Part shown: one piece after another, positions 26,077-33,829 of the stretch
Layout of the letters: each line of letters starts with the position of its first letter
Numbering within the stretch: position 1 is the stretch's first letter
DNA from: JAJEBT01 sp965221485
GTDB lineage: Bacteria; Pseudomonadota; Alphaproteobacteria; MPNO01; UBA830
NCBI GenBank assembly: GCA_965221485.1
Contig: OZ244893.1
Coordinates: 1,550,001 to 1,614,000 of the forward strand
Length of the DNA stretch: 64,000 nucleotides
Direction of reading: 5' to 3'
The notes under the pieces: model-generated
Databases searched by the model: none
The model's input: only the letters and a program-made list of their open reading frames with translations
What the model was told of the DNA's origin: nothing
Position numbers and translations under genes: made by a program

Positions 26077-26135
26077 GTTACCCGTTACCGTTACCACTCA
26101 AACCCCGGGCAGCAAGGGTAACGGTAACCGGTAAC
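26077..26135. repeat. Iteron-like inverted repeat of GTTACC units
   Basis: Left arm 26077-26095 holds three GTTACC-type units and right arm 26117-26135 three GGTAAC units; 18 of 19 positions pair, with a 21-base loop. It sits 42 bases behind the ATPase-like fragment. It could be a replication or transfer origin of the parent element, or a terminator-like hairpin. Confidence 0.6.
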
Positions 26136-26169
26136 ACGGTATCTGCCTGCTTGCCGCCGGAACCGCAAC

Positions 26170-26426
26170 TGCAGCGCGACAATCAGGATGAGACCCAGCG
26201 TCAATCAGGATGAGACGAGGATTGGTGACCTCAAGCGCAGGCACCGGACCAACGCAGACGGGCTCCAGGTTCCGGAGACTTCTGGTACCAGATCCAACAT
26301 CAAAATCCGGGACCGCACTTTTTACACAGGATGACCAGACAACAATCGGAGCAATCCGGAAAATCCAGAACCCCATCGTCAGAAATAATCCGGGATGGTC
26401 ACGAACTTATATAGTGACAGTCAACA
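26170..26426 (-). repeat. 257-bp repeat, copy B
   Basis: Same element as copies A and C, on the minus strand; TGTTGACTGTCAC end at 26426 and TGCA end at 26170, with two tandem CAATCAGGATGAGA-type units beside the latter. Its outer end is inserted in the 3' part of a small minus-strand gene, whose last codons and stop now come from the repeat. Confidence 0.75.
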
Positions 26427-26631
26427 CTTTGAGCAGATCCCGATAACCGTGCTCGGTCATCCAGCGTGCGCGGGCAAGATGACTTTCCAGGGCCTTGCGA
26501 GCGCGCTCTGGTTCCTTGGCGGCGTCGATGCCGAGCACGATGCGCGCCATCTCCTCCTTACAGGCCCACTCGGCATCGGCGTCGAGAAGGCGAACATACG
26601 TGATGAAGTGCTCTTCGTCGTATTCCGTCAC
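26407..26631 (-). CDS. Small conserved protein truncated by repeat copy B
   Basis: 74 residues: HFITYVRLLDADAEWACKE, then KEPERARKALESHLARARWMTEHGYRDLLK. I recognise this helical pattern as a small accessory protein often near mobile elements, but cannot name its function. The final residues VLTVTI and the stop codon are encoded by the end of repeat copy B (26426), so the native C terminus is lost. The start ATG at 26631 follows no strong ribosome site. Probably non-functional. Confidence 0.55.
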   Translation of the reverse strand: MTEYDEEHFITYVRLLDADAEWACKEEMARIVLGIDAAKEPERARKALESHLARARWMTEHGYRDLLKVLTVTI

Positions 26632-26774
26632 CTGATCGGACTAGGGAACCTCGTCGGCTATGATCGGATCCATCTTGGCTTTGCTGCCCATTGGCGTCCT
26701 CCCCCGTTGGAGCGCTCTTGATTCTTGTATTCGCGCTTGCCTGCGCTGGCTCAGCCGGCGCGATCTCACGGGCG

Positions 26775-27233
26775 TCATGCTTCGAGCAGCGCTGCGAGGC
26801 GAGCGGTGGCGTCCGCGGCGAAGGGATTGATGAACTCCACGCCGCTCAAGCGCCGGCCGTCCTGCATGTCCTCGCTAAGGATCGCCGAGCAGCCGATCTG
26901 CCGTGCCGTGGCCCAGAGCATCGCGTCCCAGAACGATAGCCGATGCTCCTCGACCGCGTCCATGGCGTCGACAAGAGCCGTGCCGTCTGCCGAGGTGAAG
27001 TGGAACACGTCGATCCAGTCGCGCACGAAGGCACTCGCGCGAGCGGGCTCGAGCAGGTTCTTGCGTGTCGTCGCGTGGAAGAACTCGGCGAGCGCCTGGA
27101 CCGTCAGCACGCAGTCGCGCTGGGCGGCCTGCCCCACGAGCTCCCTGGACCGGTCGTGGCGCTCGCCGGCATCGCGGTCTACGGCATAGACGAGGATGTT
27201 GGTATCGAGAGAGAACCGCCCCTTAACGGTCAT
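26775..27233 (-). CDS. VapC-type PIN-domain toxin
   Basis: About 152 residues. The PIN nuclease acidic residues are visible: DTNILVYAVD near residue 8, the Glu in ALAEFFH, the Asp in SFWDAMLWATA, and the acidic SEDMQDG before the C terminus. Such toxins cleave tRNA or rRNA and are neutralised by the cognate antitoxin. It starts at ATG 27233 inside the antitoxin gene, overlapping by 11 bases, the usual coupling order antitoxin-toxin. The residues look intact, so this pair may still be active and help to hold the island in place. Confidence 0.87.
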   Translation of the reverse strand: MTVKGRFSLDTNILVYAVDRDAGERHDRSRELVGQAAQRDCVLTVQALAEFFHATTRKNLLEPARASAFVRDWIDVFHFTSADGTALVDAMDAVEEHRLSFWDAMLWATARQIGCSAILSEDMQDGRRLSGVEFINPFAADATARLAALLEA

Positions 27234-27468
27234 AGAGGTCTTCCCGCTCGACCTCGAGGCCGCCAAGCGAGGCCCCCTCCTCCAAGCGCGCCATCATCCG
27301 CCGATAGGCCGCCGCCCACTCGGTGTCGGCCGTCTTGTCGGCCATGTGGGGCACAAGCTCGGCAATGGGGCGGCCGCGCCGGGTGATCAGGAATCCCTCG
27401 CCGTGCTCGACCTTCTTGATCAGCTTGGAGAACTCCTGGTTGGCGGTCATGAGAGAAACGGTGCGCAT
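27223..27468 (-). CDS. Phd/YefM-type antitoxin
   Basis: 81 residues from ATG 27468. N-terminal Phd/YefM DNA-binding fold: MRTVSLMTANQEFSKLIKKVEHGEGFLITRRGRPIAELVP, ending in a charged C-terminal tail (WAAAYRRMMARLEEG) that would wrap the toxin. An ATG five codons upstream overlaps the promoter palindrome and lacks a ribosome site. Phd proteins autorepress together with toxin; TAGTATATACTA at 27486-27497, 18 bases before the start, is a good operator. The toxin gene overlaps its 3' end. Confidence 0.87.
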   Translation of the reverse strand: MRTVSLMTANQEFSKLIKKVEHGEGFLITRRGRPIAELVPHMADKTADTEWAAAYRRMMARLEEGASLGGLEVEREDLYDR

Positions 27469-27485
27469 TGATCTGGTCCGCATAC

Positions 27486-27497
27486 TAGTATATACTA
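27486..27497. promoter_or_regulatory. Palindromic operator of the antitoxin-toxin operon
   Basis: Perfect 12-bp palindrome TAGTATATACTA in an AT-rich stretch immediately before the antitoxin start, the typical place for Phd/VapB autoregulation. It also offers TATA-rich -10 sequence on the minus strand. Confidence 0.6.
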
Positions 27498-27695
27498 TAT
27501 TTTACGACCAAGCGTCGCAGCTGTCAAGGCGCGAGTCGGAAGCAGGCTGGGTAAAATGCACGACAAACCCGAACAGCCAATGAATGCCGGGGGGAGCGAA
27601 AAAATCGCGCTGAACCCGATCCTGGACGGGCTTGTCCCTGCTTGGCGGCAGGTTGGTTGGAGCCGTGCCGAGCTTGCCTGAACTTCTTATAAGGT

Positions 27696-27720
27696 ATTAA
27701 TTTTACTATGATAAATTAAT
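27696..27720. promoter_or_regulatory. Inverted repeat upstream of the recombinase module
   Basis: ATTAATTT (27696-27703) and AAATTAAT (27713-27720) with a 9-base spacer, in an AT-rich pocket about 70 bases before the small gene at 27791. Likely promoter/operator for the recombinase pair. Confidence 0.45.
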
Positions 27721-27790
27721 TGACCGAACATATCGAATGTGACTTGCTGGCCATTGACCATGGTGTCAACAGGCTAGTGGCGATCGCTCG

Positions 27791-28024
27791 ATGGCGAAGA
27801 AGGGACAGGCGGAGCCGTTCACGGTACGCTTCGTTCCGTCCGACTCGGAGGACGGCGGGGCCCAGTTCCGCCCGAGCGAACCGATCCCGCCCAGGCTGCA
27901 GCGCTTCGACCCGCGCGTCGTCGAGCTCGTGCGCCTGCTGGCGCGCGAGACGGCCCGCGAGGTGATCGAGCGCAGCCTGCGGGAGGCTGAAGGGCGCGAG
28001 GGCCCGAAGAGACACGAGGATTGA
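27791..28024 (+). CDS. Small hypothetical protein preceding a recombinase
   Basis: 77 residues, strongly charged. N-terminal part is extended (PFTVRFVPSDSEDGG), then a helix rich in Arg/Glu (VVELVRLLARETAREVIERSLREAEG). Small genes of this kind are frequently found directly upstream of large serine recombinases in alphaproteobacterial elements; function unknown. It ends 4 bases before the recombinase start, so the two are cotranscribed. No clear ribosome site precedes ATG. Confidence 0.6.
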   Translation: MAKKGQAEPFTVRFVPSDSEDGGAQFRPSEPIPPRLQRFDPRVVELVRLLARETAREVIERSLREAEGREGPKRHED

Positions 28025-28028
28025 CGCC

Positions 28029-28394
28029 ATGACCAAGGTCGCTATCTATGCCTGCTACTCCTCGGACAACCAGCGCGAGGCCTCGATCGAGGACCAGTTC
28101 CGCCACTGCCGCGAGTACGCCCAGCGCCAGGGGTGGCAGGTGGTCGAGAGCTATTCCGACCAGGCCATCTCCGGGGCCAGCCTGCTGCGGCCGGGCATTC
28201 AGACGCTCCTTGCGGATGCGCAGTCCAAGCGATTCAACGTCATCCTGGCGGAATCGCTTGATCGGATCAGCCGCGACCAGGAAGACATCGCCGGCGTCTA
28301 CAAGCGCATGACCTTCGCCGGCGTGAAGGTCGTGACCCTCTCCGAGGGCGACATCAGCGAGCTTCACATCGGCCTCAAGGGCACGATGGGGGGC
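28029..28394 (+). pseudogene. Serine recombinase (resolvase/invertase family), truncated
   Basis: About 120 residues of the catalytic domain remain: VAIYACYSSDNQREASIEDQ with the nucleophilic Ser, FNVILAESLDRISRDQEDIA, then the end of the domain GLKGTMG. The family's YARYS arginine is a cysteine here (codon TGC), which would by itself cripple strand exchange. After the glycine run the frame passes into the inverted-repeat end of an insertion element (from 28395) and stops after GCCLSH. The recombinase and zinc-ribbon/coiled-coil domains are missing. This was probably the integrase of the island, killed by insertion. Confidence 0.82.
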
Positions 28395-28912
28395 TGTTGT
28401 CTCTCACACTGATTCAGCGTTTACTTCTGATTTCGTCTCGCGCTTTTCAATCGGGAGTCTGAAAAGCGGTCGAAAGATCGCGGTGAATTCTGACCTGCCT
28501 GCGGGGTCTGTCGTGTCCTGACAGCGCTTGTCCGGACCCTGGTCCGCCGGGGTCCTCGTTTGCAGGGCCCGTCTCTTCCCCTTGGTCTTTTCGTGGCAGG
28601 CCGGATCCCGGTACGGGGCGAGCGCGTCCCGGGGCGGGGTGTTCCGGCAGGATGTTGCAGCGCGACAATCAAGATGAGATTCCGCGTCAATCAGGATGAG
28701 ACGGAGATTGGTGCTGCCGAGCGCAGGTACCGGACCAACGCAAACCGACTTCAGGTTCCGGAGACTTCTGGTACCAGATCCCAACTCAAAACCCGGGACC
28801 GCTCCTTTTACACAGGACGATCGGAAAACAATCGGAGCAATCCGGAAAATCCAGAAGCCCATCGTCAGAAATAATCCGGGATGGTCACGAATTTATAAAG
28901 TGACCGTCAACA
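28395..28912 (-). mobile_element. 518-bp non-autonomous insertion element with terminal inverted repeats
   Basis: The ends are TGTTGTCTCTCAC (28395-28407) and, inverted, TGTTGACGGTCAC (28912-28900): 10 of 13 positions match, with TG...CA borders. Its right half is the 257-bp repeat copy C. No transposase remains; open frames inside are not transposase-like. It interrupts the serine recombinase gene. Tandem 22-base units near 28660-28700 and the TG/CA borders suggest a deletion derivative of an IS21-like element. No clear target duplication is seen, implying flank deletion. Confidence 0.6.
28656..28912 (-). repeat. 257-bp repeat, copy C
   Basis: Third copy, same orientation as copy B and inverted to copy A, forming the right part of the 518-bp element. 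It differs from the others at scattered positions only. Having both terminal repeats, it shows which end of the solo copies A and B is the true element terminus (TGTTG side). Confidence 0.75.
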
Positions 28913-29082
28913 CCGACGCCTGACGCCCGGCGCCCTTCCGCGGCACCCGGCCGAGCGAGCAACCGGCAGCCGGAGATGCGCAGGGATTGGACTTCAATTG
29001 ATTGCCAATAGATTCCCAGCACCCCAAGAGCCAGATTTCGAACCCATAACCCTCGAATACGTTTTATTTTCTATGTGTTATT

Positions 29083-29134
29083 TGGTTACGGAGGAAGAAT
29101 TGAAACTGCGACCTTCAGGTTATAGGTCAGTTTC
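29083..29134 (-). other. Degenerate initiator-tRNA 3' half (right attachment-like site)
   Basis: Same orientation as the copy at 21437. The plus-strand segment CTGCGACCTTCAGGTTAT equals the complement of an alphaproteobacterial tRNA-fMet anticodon/variable/T-arm stretch, preceded by a damaged TGGTTACGGAGG acceptor end. A weaker tRNA-like T-arm pattern (CAGATTTCGAACCCATAACC) lies just left at 29033-29052. Not a functional tRNA; best read as an attachment-site remnant. Confidence 0.6.
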
Positions 29135-29279
29135 TGACCCTCTTGGCGCGGCCCTCTTCCGATGACGCAGAAAAATGACGCTCCGGTGTATTCAACACCG
29201 ATCACCGGTTGTCGAACGGTTCGCATATTCCCGGCCCAATATTCTGTTTCGTGTCCTCTTTGCTCGGTCCCGACAATGT

Positions 29280-30152
29280 TCAACAGGCTATCGGAAAATT
29301 CAGTTCGAGCCAGCCGCGCAGGCTGTCATAGATGCGCCCACTCCCCGTGGCCAGCGGGAAATGGTCAAGCTCGGACAACAGGATCATGTCCTTGGGAAGC
29401 CCGGCGTGTGCAAATACCTCGATAGTGGCGTCGGTCGGTGTCACGCGATCGCGCGAAGCGTGCATCAGCAACAGTGGCCTCGGCGCGAGATTGCCGATCA
29501 CGTCGATTGGCCGGAATTCGTAGATGGCCCGAGCTGTTGCCGCCGTAAACTCCATAATGGCGTTTTCAGGCAGGTTGCAGCGCATTGGCTCGGGGATCGG
29601 CACAATATCAAAGCGCGAAACCATCAACTCTCTACCACTGTGTTCGCGATGCCGCCGCCCCCGCTCGATCATGGCCATATACCTGTCCAACATTCCTGGC
29701 CCGGAATGCTGCTGCTCCACCTTCGCCACGCCATTGCCCCAGCCTCCAACGGAAACGACACCGGCAACGCGATCATTCGTGCCCCCGGCATAAAGCGAAA
29801 CCGCGGCCCCCAGACTGTCTCCCAACAAGACGATCTCCTCAGGATCGACGCCATCCTGCCCGGCCAGCCAGTCCAGTGCGTTGGCCAGATCGACCGCCTG
29901 TTCCTCCGGAATGATATGACCTCGCATGCCGCCGCTTTCTCCGCAGCCACGCATATCGAGCCGCAGTGCGATGTAGCCCCACTCGGAAAGCTGGAAACAG
30001 ACAGCAGCCATGGATCCGTCGATTTTCGACCCTCCAAAACCGTGCGTCGTGATCAGGGCTGGACGCGTTTCTCCCGGATCAAGGTCATCCGGGCGATGCA
30101 AAATTCCCGAAAGGTCGATCCCGTTGGAGCGTACTGTGACATTCTGTTCCAT
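29280..30152 (-). CDS. Alpha/beta hydrolase (dienelactone hydrolase/peptidase-like)
   Basis: 290 residues. THGFGGSK oxyanion segment, RLDMRGCGESGG, nucleophile elbow GDSLGA, then an Asp in HASRDRVTPTDAT and the final His in LDHFPLATG give a full catalytic triad. The architecture is that of the single-domain esterases related to acyl-peptide hydrolases and FrsA. Start at 30152 is decided by the strong AGGAGGAAGGAAT ribosome site; an in-frame extension to 30272 is not protein-like. First intact chromosomal gene right of the island, divergent from the crotonase gene. Substrate unknown. Confidence 0.85.
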   Translation of the reverse strand: MEQNVTVRSNGIDLSGILHRPDDLDPGETRPALITTHGFGGSKIDGSMAAVCFQLSEWGYIALRLDMRGCGESGGMRGHIIPEEQAVDLANALDWLAGQDGVDPEEIVLLGDSLGAAVSLYAGGTNDRVAGVVSVGGWGNGVAKVEQQHSGPGMLDRYMAMIERGRRHREHSGRELMVSRFDIVPIPEPMRCNLPENAIMEFTAATARAIYEFRPIDVIGNLAPRPLLLMHASRDRVTPTDATIEVFAHAGLPKDMILLSELDHFPLATGSGRIYDSLRGWLELNFPIAC

Positions 30153-30666
30153 ATTCCTTCCTCCTCTTCCTTCCCCGGCGCCTCGAAATTTGAAAATGGC
30201 GACCAACTCCAGGGGGGCCTCCCTGACGAGGGAAATCATCACTTTGCCGCGGGCCTTTCTGTCCCTGCGCAACAGCCATTGTCATTGCGCTCGCATCGGG
30301 CGGCTCTGACAAGACATCAATACTACCAATGGCAAGGATCTCCATTGTCAGTGCATGATACACGGTCGCGCTTCCCGGCCGCGTTCGCGAATTCCCAAGA
30401 CAATCACCCAGACAGGCAAGAATTCTGCCGGCAGGCTGTGGGGAACACCCAGGCACCGAAACCGGAGCAATTTGTTCACGCCCGAAGCGGGAAGTTTCAG
30501 ATTCCGGAAAACAGGCACTGTCCGGTCCCGATTGACTCCCCGTATAGTCTCCTCGTGATCTCCCCCGGGTACGGATGGTCGCTTCAACTTACTGAATAAT
30601 GCACTTTATTTTTTCATGCTATTCATTGGGTGGAAACGTGACACCGAAGGCAGGGGAAAGAGCGGG
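30153..30666. promoter_or_regulatory. Divergent intergenic region
   Basis: 514 bases between an alpha/beta hydrolase (minus) and a crotonase (plus). AT-rich sequence near 30595-30640 may hold the crotonase promoter, but no confident -35/-10 pair or operator is visible. No coding sequence recognised. Confidence 0.35.
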
Positions 30667-31455
30667 ATGGATTATTCCGAAATCAGGTTCGACGTGCGGG
30701 ACAACGGCATTGCAACAATGACGCTTGACAGACCGGAACAGCTGAACAGTTTCACGCGCAAGATGTTCGAAGAATGGCGCGATGTCATCGCACGCTGCGC
30801 TTTCGATGACAGCATACGGGTCCTGATCATCACCGGCGCAGGCCGCGCCTTCTCATCCGGGGTCGATCTCACAATGCTCGGCAGCGACCGGTTCCAGCCT
30901 CCCGCCTTCCGTTTCTATTATCGCCAGGCACACCAGGCGTTCGACGATCTGGAGGCCCTTGAAGTCCCCGTGATTGCCGCGATCAACGGGCTCTGTTACG
31001 GAGGTGGTGTGGAACTGGCACTGTCATGCGACTTGACGATCGCAGCCGAAAACGCCACCTTCTGTCTGGTTGAAAACCAGTTGGGAGCCATACCCGCCTC
31101 CGGAGCCTGCAACCGGATGATCCACCATGTGGGTCTGGGCAAGACCAAGGAACTGATCATCACCGCTGATCCGATCAACGCCCAGGAGGCACAGAGAATC
31201 GGGCTCGTCAGCCGGGTATACAAGGACGAGGAACTGATGTCCCGCGTCTATGCTCAGGCGGAACGGCTTCTGCAGAATTCGCCGTTTGCCATGGGCATGG
31301 CCAAGCATGTCGTGAACATGTGCGTCAATTCGGACATGCATACAGGTCGTGACATCGAGCGGTTGGCCCAGTCTGTACTGGTGCTCTCCGAAGATCACAA
31401 GGAAGGCATGACGGCCTTTTTCGACAAGCGGGCTCCGCAATTCAAGGGCAAGTGA
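30667..31455 (+). CDS. Enoyl-CoA hydratase/isomerase (crotonase family)
   Basis: 262 residues. Crotonase landmarks: TLDRPEQLNSF, the first oxyanion loop AFSSGVDLTML, GGGVELALSCDLTIAAENATF (second oxyanion Gly), and CLVENQLGAIPASG carrying a Glu at the catalytic region. It hydrates or isomerises an enoyl-CoA in the cytosol. ATG at 30667 follows GAAAGAGCGGG; an upstream in-frame extension lacks similarity. It could supply the hydratase step missing from the leucine block, but is 25 kb away, so a role with the local ligases is just as likely. Confidence 0.88.
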   Translation: MDYSEIRFDVRDNGIATMTLDRPEQLNSFTRKMFEEWRDVIARCAFDDSIRVLIITGAGRAFSSGVDLTMLGSDRFQPPAFRFYYRQAHQAFDDLEALEVPVIAAINGLCYGGGVELALSCDLTIAAENATFCLVENQLGAIPASGACNRMIHHVGLGKTKELIITADPINAQEAQRIGLVSRVYKDEELMSRVYAQAERLLQNSPFAMGMAKHVVNMCVNSDMHTGRDIERLAQSVLVLSEDHKEGMTAFFDKRAPQFKGK

Positions 31456-31458
31456 AAA

Positions 31459-32007
31459 TCACCCTGAAGCAAACGGCGGCTCTCCATCCGGGACTGCAAC
31501 ATCGAAAACGTTGAGGGTCAGGGAAACAAGCGTGTAATAACCGCAGAGTCCCACCAGCTCGACCATCTGTTCCGTACCAAATTTCTCCATTCCGGACTGG
31601 TAGGATGTGTCCGAAAGGCGCCCCGTCTCGATAATTTCCCGGGTGAGCTGATGAACAAGACGTTCTTCAACAGTCAGGGGAGACGGCTCCTCTCCATTCC
31701 GCAACTGCTCGATGGCTTCTTCCGCTATGCCTTCGCTCACAGCAAGGGGGGCGTGGGCATACCACTCGAAATTTGCGCGCCAGTGCCGGGCGATGGTGCA
31801 GATCGCCAGTTCACGCAGATTGCCGGGAAGGGTGGAACGGAACCGAATATGAGCACCAACCGCCTGCGCCGGCTCGGCCAGACCAGGTGAATGCAGCCAG
31901 ACACCAAAAGGTCCGCGGATAGACCCGCGCGATGATGTGATCGCTTCCGCGATTCTCTTTTGGTCATCCGTGTAGGCTTCCGGTCGGGGTGGTTCGAGTC
32001 GTGCCAT
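31459..32007 (-). CDS. Carboxymuconolactone decarboxylase (AhpD-like) family protein
   Basis: 182 residues, all-helical CMD fold. The core LRELAICTIARHWRANFEWYAHAPLA has the conserved Glu and His but not the CxxC pair of AhpD, so it is not a peroxidase-type reductase; a decarboxylase/lactone or unknown role is more likely. A second helical segment VELVGLCGYYTLVSLTLNVF matches the family C terminus. It is convergent with the crotonase gene with only 3 bases between stops and divergent from the following alpha/beta hydrolase. Confidence 0.82.
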   Translation of the reverse strand: MARLEPPRPEAYTDDQKRIAEAITSSRGSIRGPFGVWLHSPGLAEPAQAVGAHIRFRSTLPGNLRELAICTIARHWRANFEWYAHAPLAVSEGIAEEAIEQLRNGEEPSPLTVEERLVHQLTREIIETGRLSDTSYQSGMEKFGTEQMVELVGLCGYYTLVSLTLNVFDVAVPDGEPPFASG

Positions 32008-32199
32008 CTGTCATTCCTTGATGCTGTTAATCAAAACCGGCCGAGCCGCCAATCGTACCCGACATTCACACTCATGACAGCGGCCGTGCAACATCTTTCC
32101 CGACGGTCCCGGTGTGGGACTGTCAGAACATTTCCAGCCTTGAGGGTGTGGGATACACTGGAGCACGTCGATCAATCCGGAAACAGGAGATCATTGCCC

Positions 32200-33054
32200 A
32201 TGTCCAGAACGACAGTCCGCGGACTTTCGATTCGTTACGACGTCATCGGGAAAGAGGGCCCCTGGGTCGCCCTGATTACGGGCGGCCGGCGTGGTTTCGA
32301 CGAATTTGTACCGCTTGCTACCCGAGTTGCCGACCATGGCTTTCGTGTTGTCCTGCATGATCGCCGCAACACCGGCGCTTCCGATATCGCTCTGGAGGCA
32401 AGAGAAGTCGAGGAGATCACATGGGCCGATGATCTTCGGATCCTGCTCGACCAGATTGGCGCCCTGCCAGCCTGTATTGGAGGTTCCTCCTCGGGAGCGA
32501 GAACTGCCATCCTGTTCGGCCTCCGGCATCCTGATGTCACGAGTGCACTCATGCTGCTTCGTGTCACCGGGGGGGCCTTTGCAGCGAGAAGACTGCCGCA
32601 AATGTATTACGGTCAGTTCATTGATGCGGCGGAGAATGGCGGAATGGCAGCGGTCTGCGAGACCGAGGTCTGGCAGGAGCGTATCAGAAGCAACCCTTCA
32701 AACCGCGAAAAGCTCATGGCGATGGATCCGGAGGCATTCGTGGCCATCTTTCGCCGTTGGGAGGAACTTTTCGAGGCCGGAGCACACCACCCGGTTCTGG
32801 GTGTTTCGAACGAGGAGCTGGAGAGCCTGAAAATGCCGGCACTCGTCATTCCCGGGAACGACAGGACCCATTCGTCGGAAAGCGGATCTTTTGCGCATCG
32901 CATGATCCCGAATTGCACCATGCATGACCTCGGGCTCTCGGACGAGGATGTCGATCTTGTTCCGTTTCCTGAATGGAGCCCTCATGAACCTGAAATTGCC
33001 GATGCACTTGCTGCATTCATGCGAAACAACGAGAGTGTACGCGAGGGACCATAG
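32200..33054 (+). CDS. Alpha/beta hydrolase
   Basis: 284 residues. The core reads WVALITGGRRGFDEF (instead of the usual HG oxyanion), VVLHDRRNTGASD, nucleophile elbow GGSSSGA, and VIPGNDRTHSSESG for the acid region. The GGSSSGA Ser is clear, whereas the last His is not obvious, so the catalytic triad may be atypical. This subgroup includes carboxylesterases and C-C hydrolases of meta-cleavage pathways. AGGAG lies about 9 bases before ATG 32200, which fits the homologous start. It stands alone between the CMD gene and a decayed antitoxin. Confidence 0.82.
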   Translation: MSRTTVRGLSIRYDVIGKEGPWVALITGGRRGFDEFVPLATRVADHGFRVVLHDRRNTGASDIALEAREVEEITWADDLRILLDQIGALPACIGGSSSGARTAILFGLRHPDVTSALMLLRVTGGAFAARRLPQMYYGQFIDAAENGGMAAVCETEVWQERIRSNPSNREKLMAMDPEAFVAIFRRWEELFEAGAHHPVLGVSNEELESLKMPALVIPGNDRTHSSESGSFAHRMIPNCTMHDLGLSDEDVDLVPFPEWSPHEPEIADALAAFMRNNESVREGP

Positions 33055-33337
33055 CCGACGAAAAATCGACTGTGACGTCGAGGCAGGCAAGCGAGCGGCT
33101 CTGTACAGCCACGTTTATTCCCTCTCGCGTCACATCCCTGCCGTATCGCCTTCGACAATGATTTTCCGCTCCAACGCATTGCCATCGGGCTGCTTCACGA
33201 GATTGCACACCGTGGCCCTCCCGACCCTTCTCCCAGGCAACGTGTCACATTCGGATTTCTGACCGGGTTTTATTCGTCCCTGCCCCCCGGGGACGCTGCC
33301 GCACCCACGCCGTTCTTCACCAACAGCGTCGGCAACT
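33055..33337. other. Gap without recognisable gene
   Basis: About 280 bases behind the alpha/beta hydrolase. No family similarity, terminator hairpin or repeat was seen. Confidence 0.35.
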
Positions 33338-33580
33338 TCAGTGATTCTCCCCCCGGCGCCTATCGCCTCGCTCCCGTTGCCTCACCAGCCCGGTTGTCAG
33401 GTCGCGGCAGCAGGCAAGCTCCGCCTGCCTCCCGGTTTCCCGCAGCCAGAGCGCGCAGATGTCTTCCGGCGACCTATCCTCGACCGGCGTCAGGCACATC
33501 TCGTCGAACGCCTGAATGGCCCTCTTCGACATCAAACCGGCTTCAGCCAGCCCGAGTGCCACCAGCGCCTCACTCTGTTA
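33338..33580 (-). pseudogene. Decayed HigA/NadS-like HTH antitoxin
   Basis: Minus-strand frame: SKRAIQAFDEMCLTPVE, then SPEDICALW and DLTTGLVRQRERGDRR. This follows the layout of NadS/HigA-type antitoxins (xFDEMCLTPV... helix-turn-helix with TTGLVSQWERGEKRP), but the first HTH helix is corrupted (ETGRQAELACCR), no proper start exists, a stop lies just upstream, and the C-terminal third is missing. No RelE/HigB toxin is detectable upstream. A relic. Confidence 0.55.
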
Positions 33581-33829
33581 CTGCCTGGCCATCGCACATG
33601 ACCTGGATTATTGCTCCAACCGCCCGGGCCGCCGAAAGACCCGATAGCGCTGGATCGTCCAGTCAGAGCTTTTCCTGATGGCTGTTGGTGCAGCCATGGA
33701 CGCAACATCAGTTCACATTGACGAAACGTCAGGATCCCGATGAGTCCGCCGAATCACAAGCGGTCACTGCGAGACACGAGCCCGGATTTCGCTGCCGTCG
33801 TTCGGATGCGAAATTCCAATCTGTCGCAG
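33581..33829. other. Gap between antitoxin relic and MetE-like gene
   Basis: Where a RelE-type toxin would lie if the pair were complete, no intact frame is found. No other feature seen. Confidence 0.3.

Noticed and set aside
29175..30599. 474-codon plus-strand open frame
   Set aside because: Antisense to the alpha/beta hydrolase and its upstream region; no motif seen.
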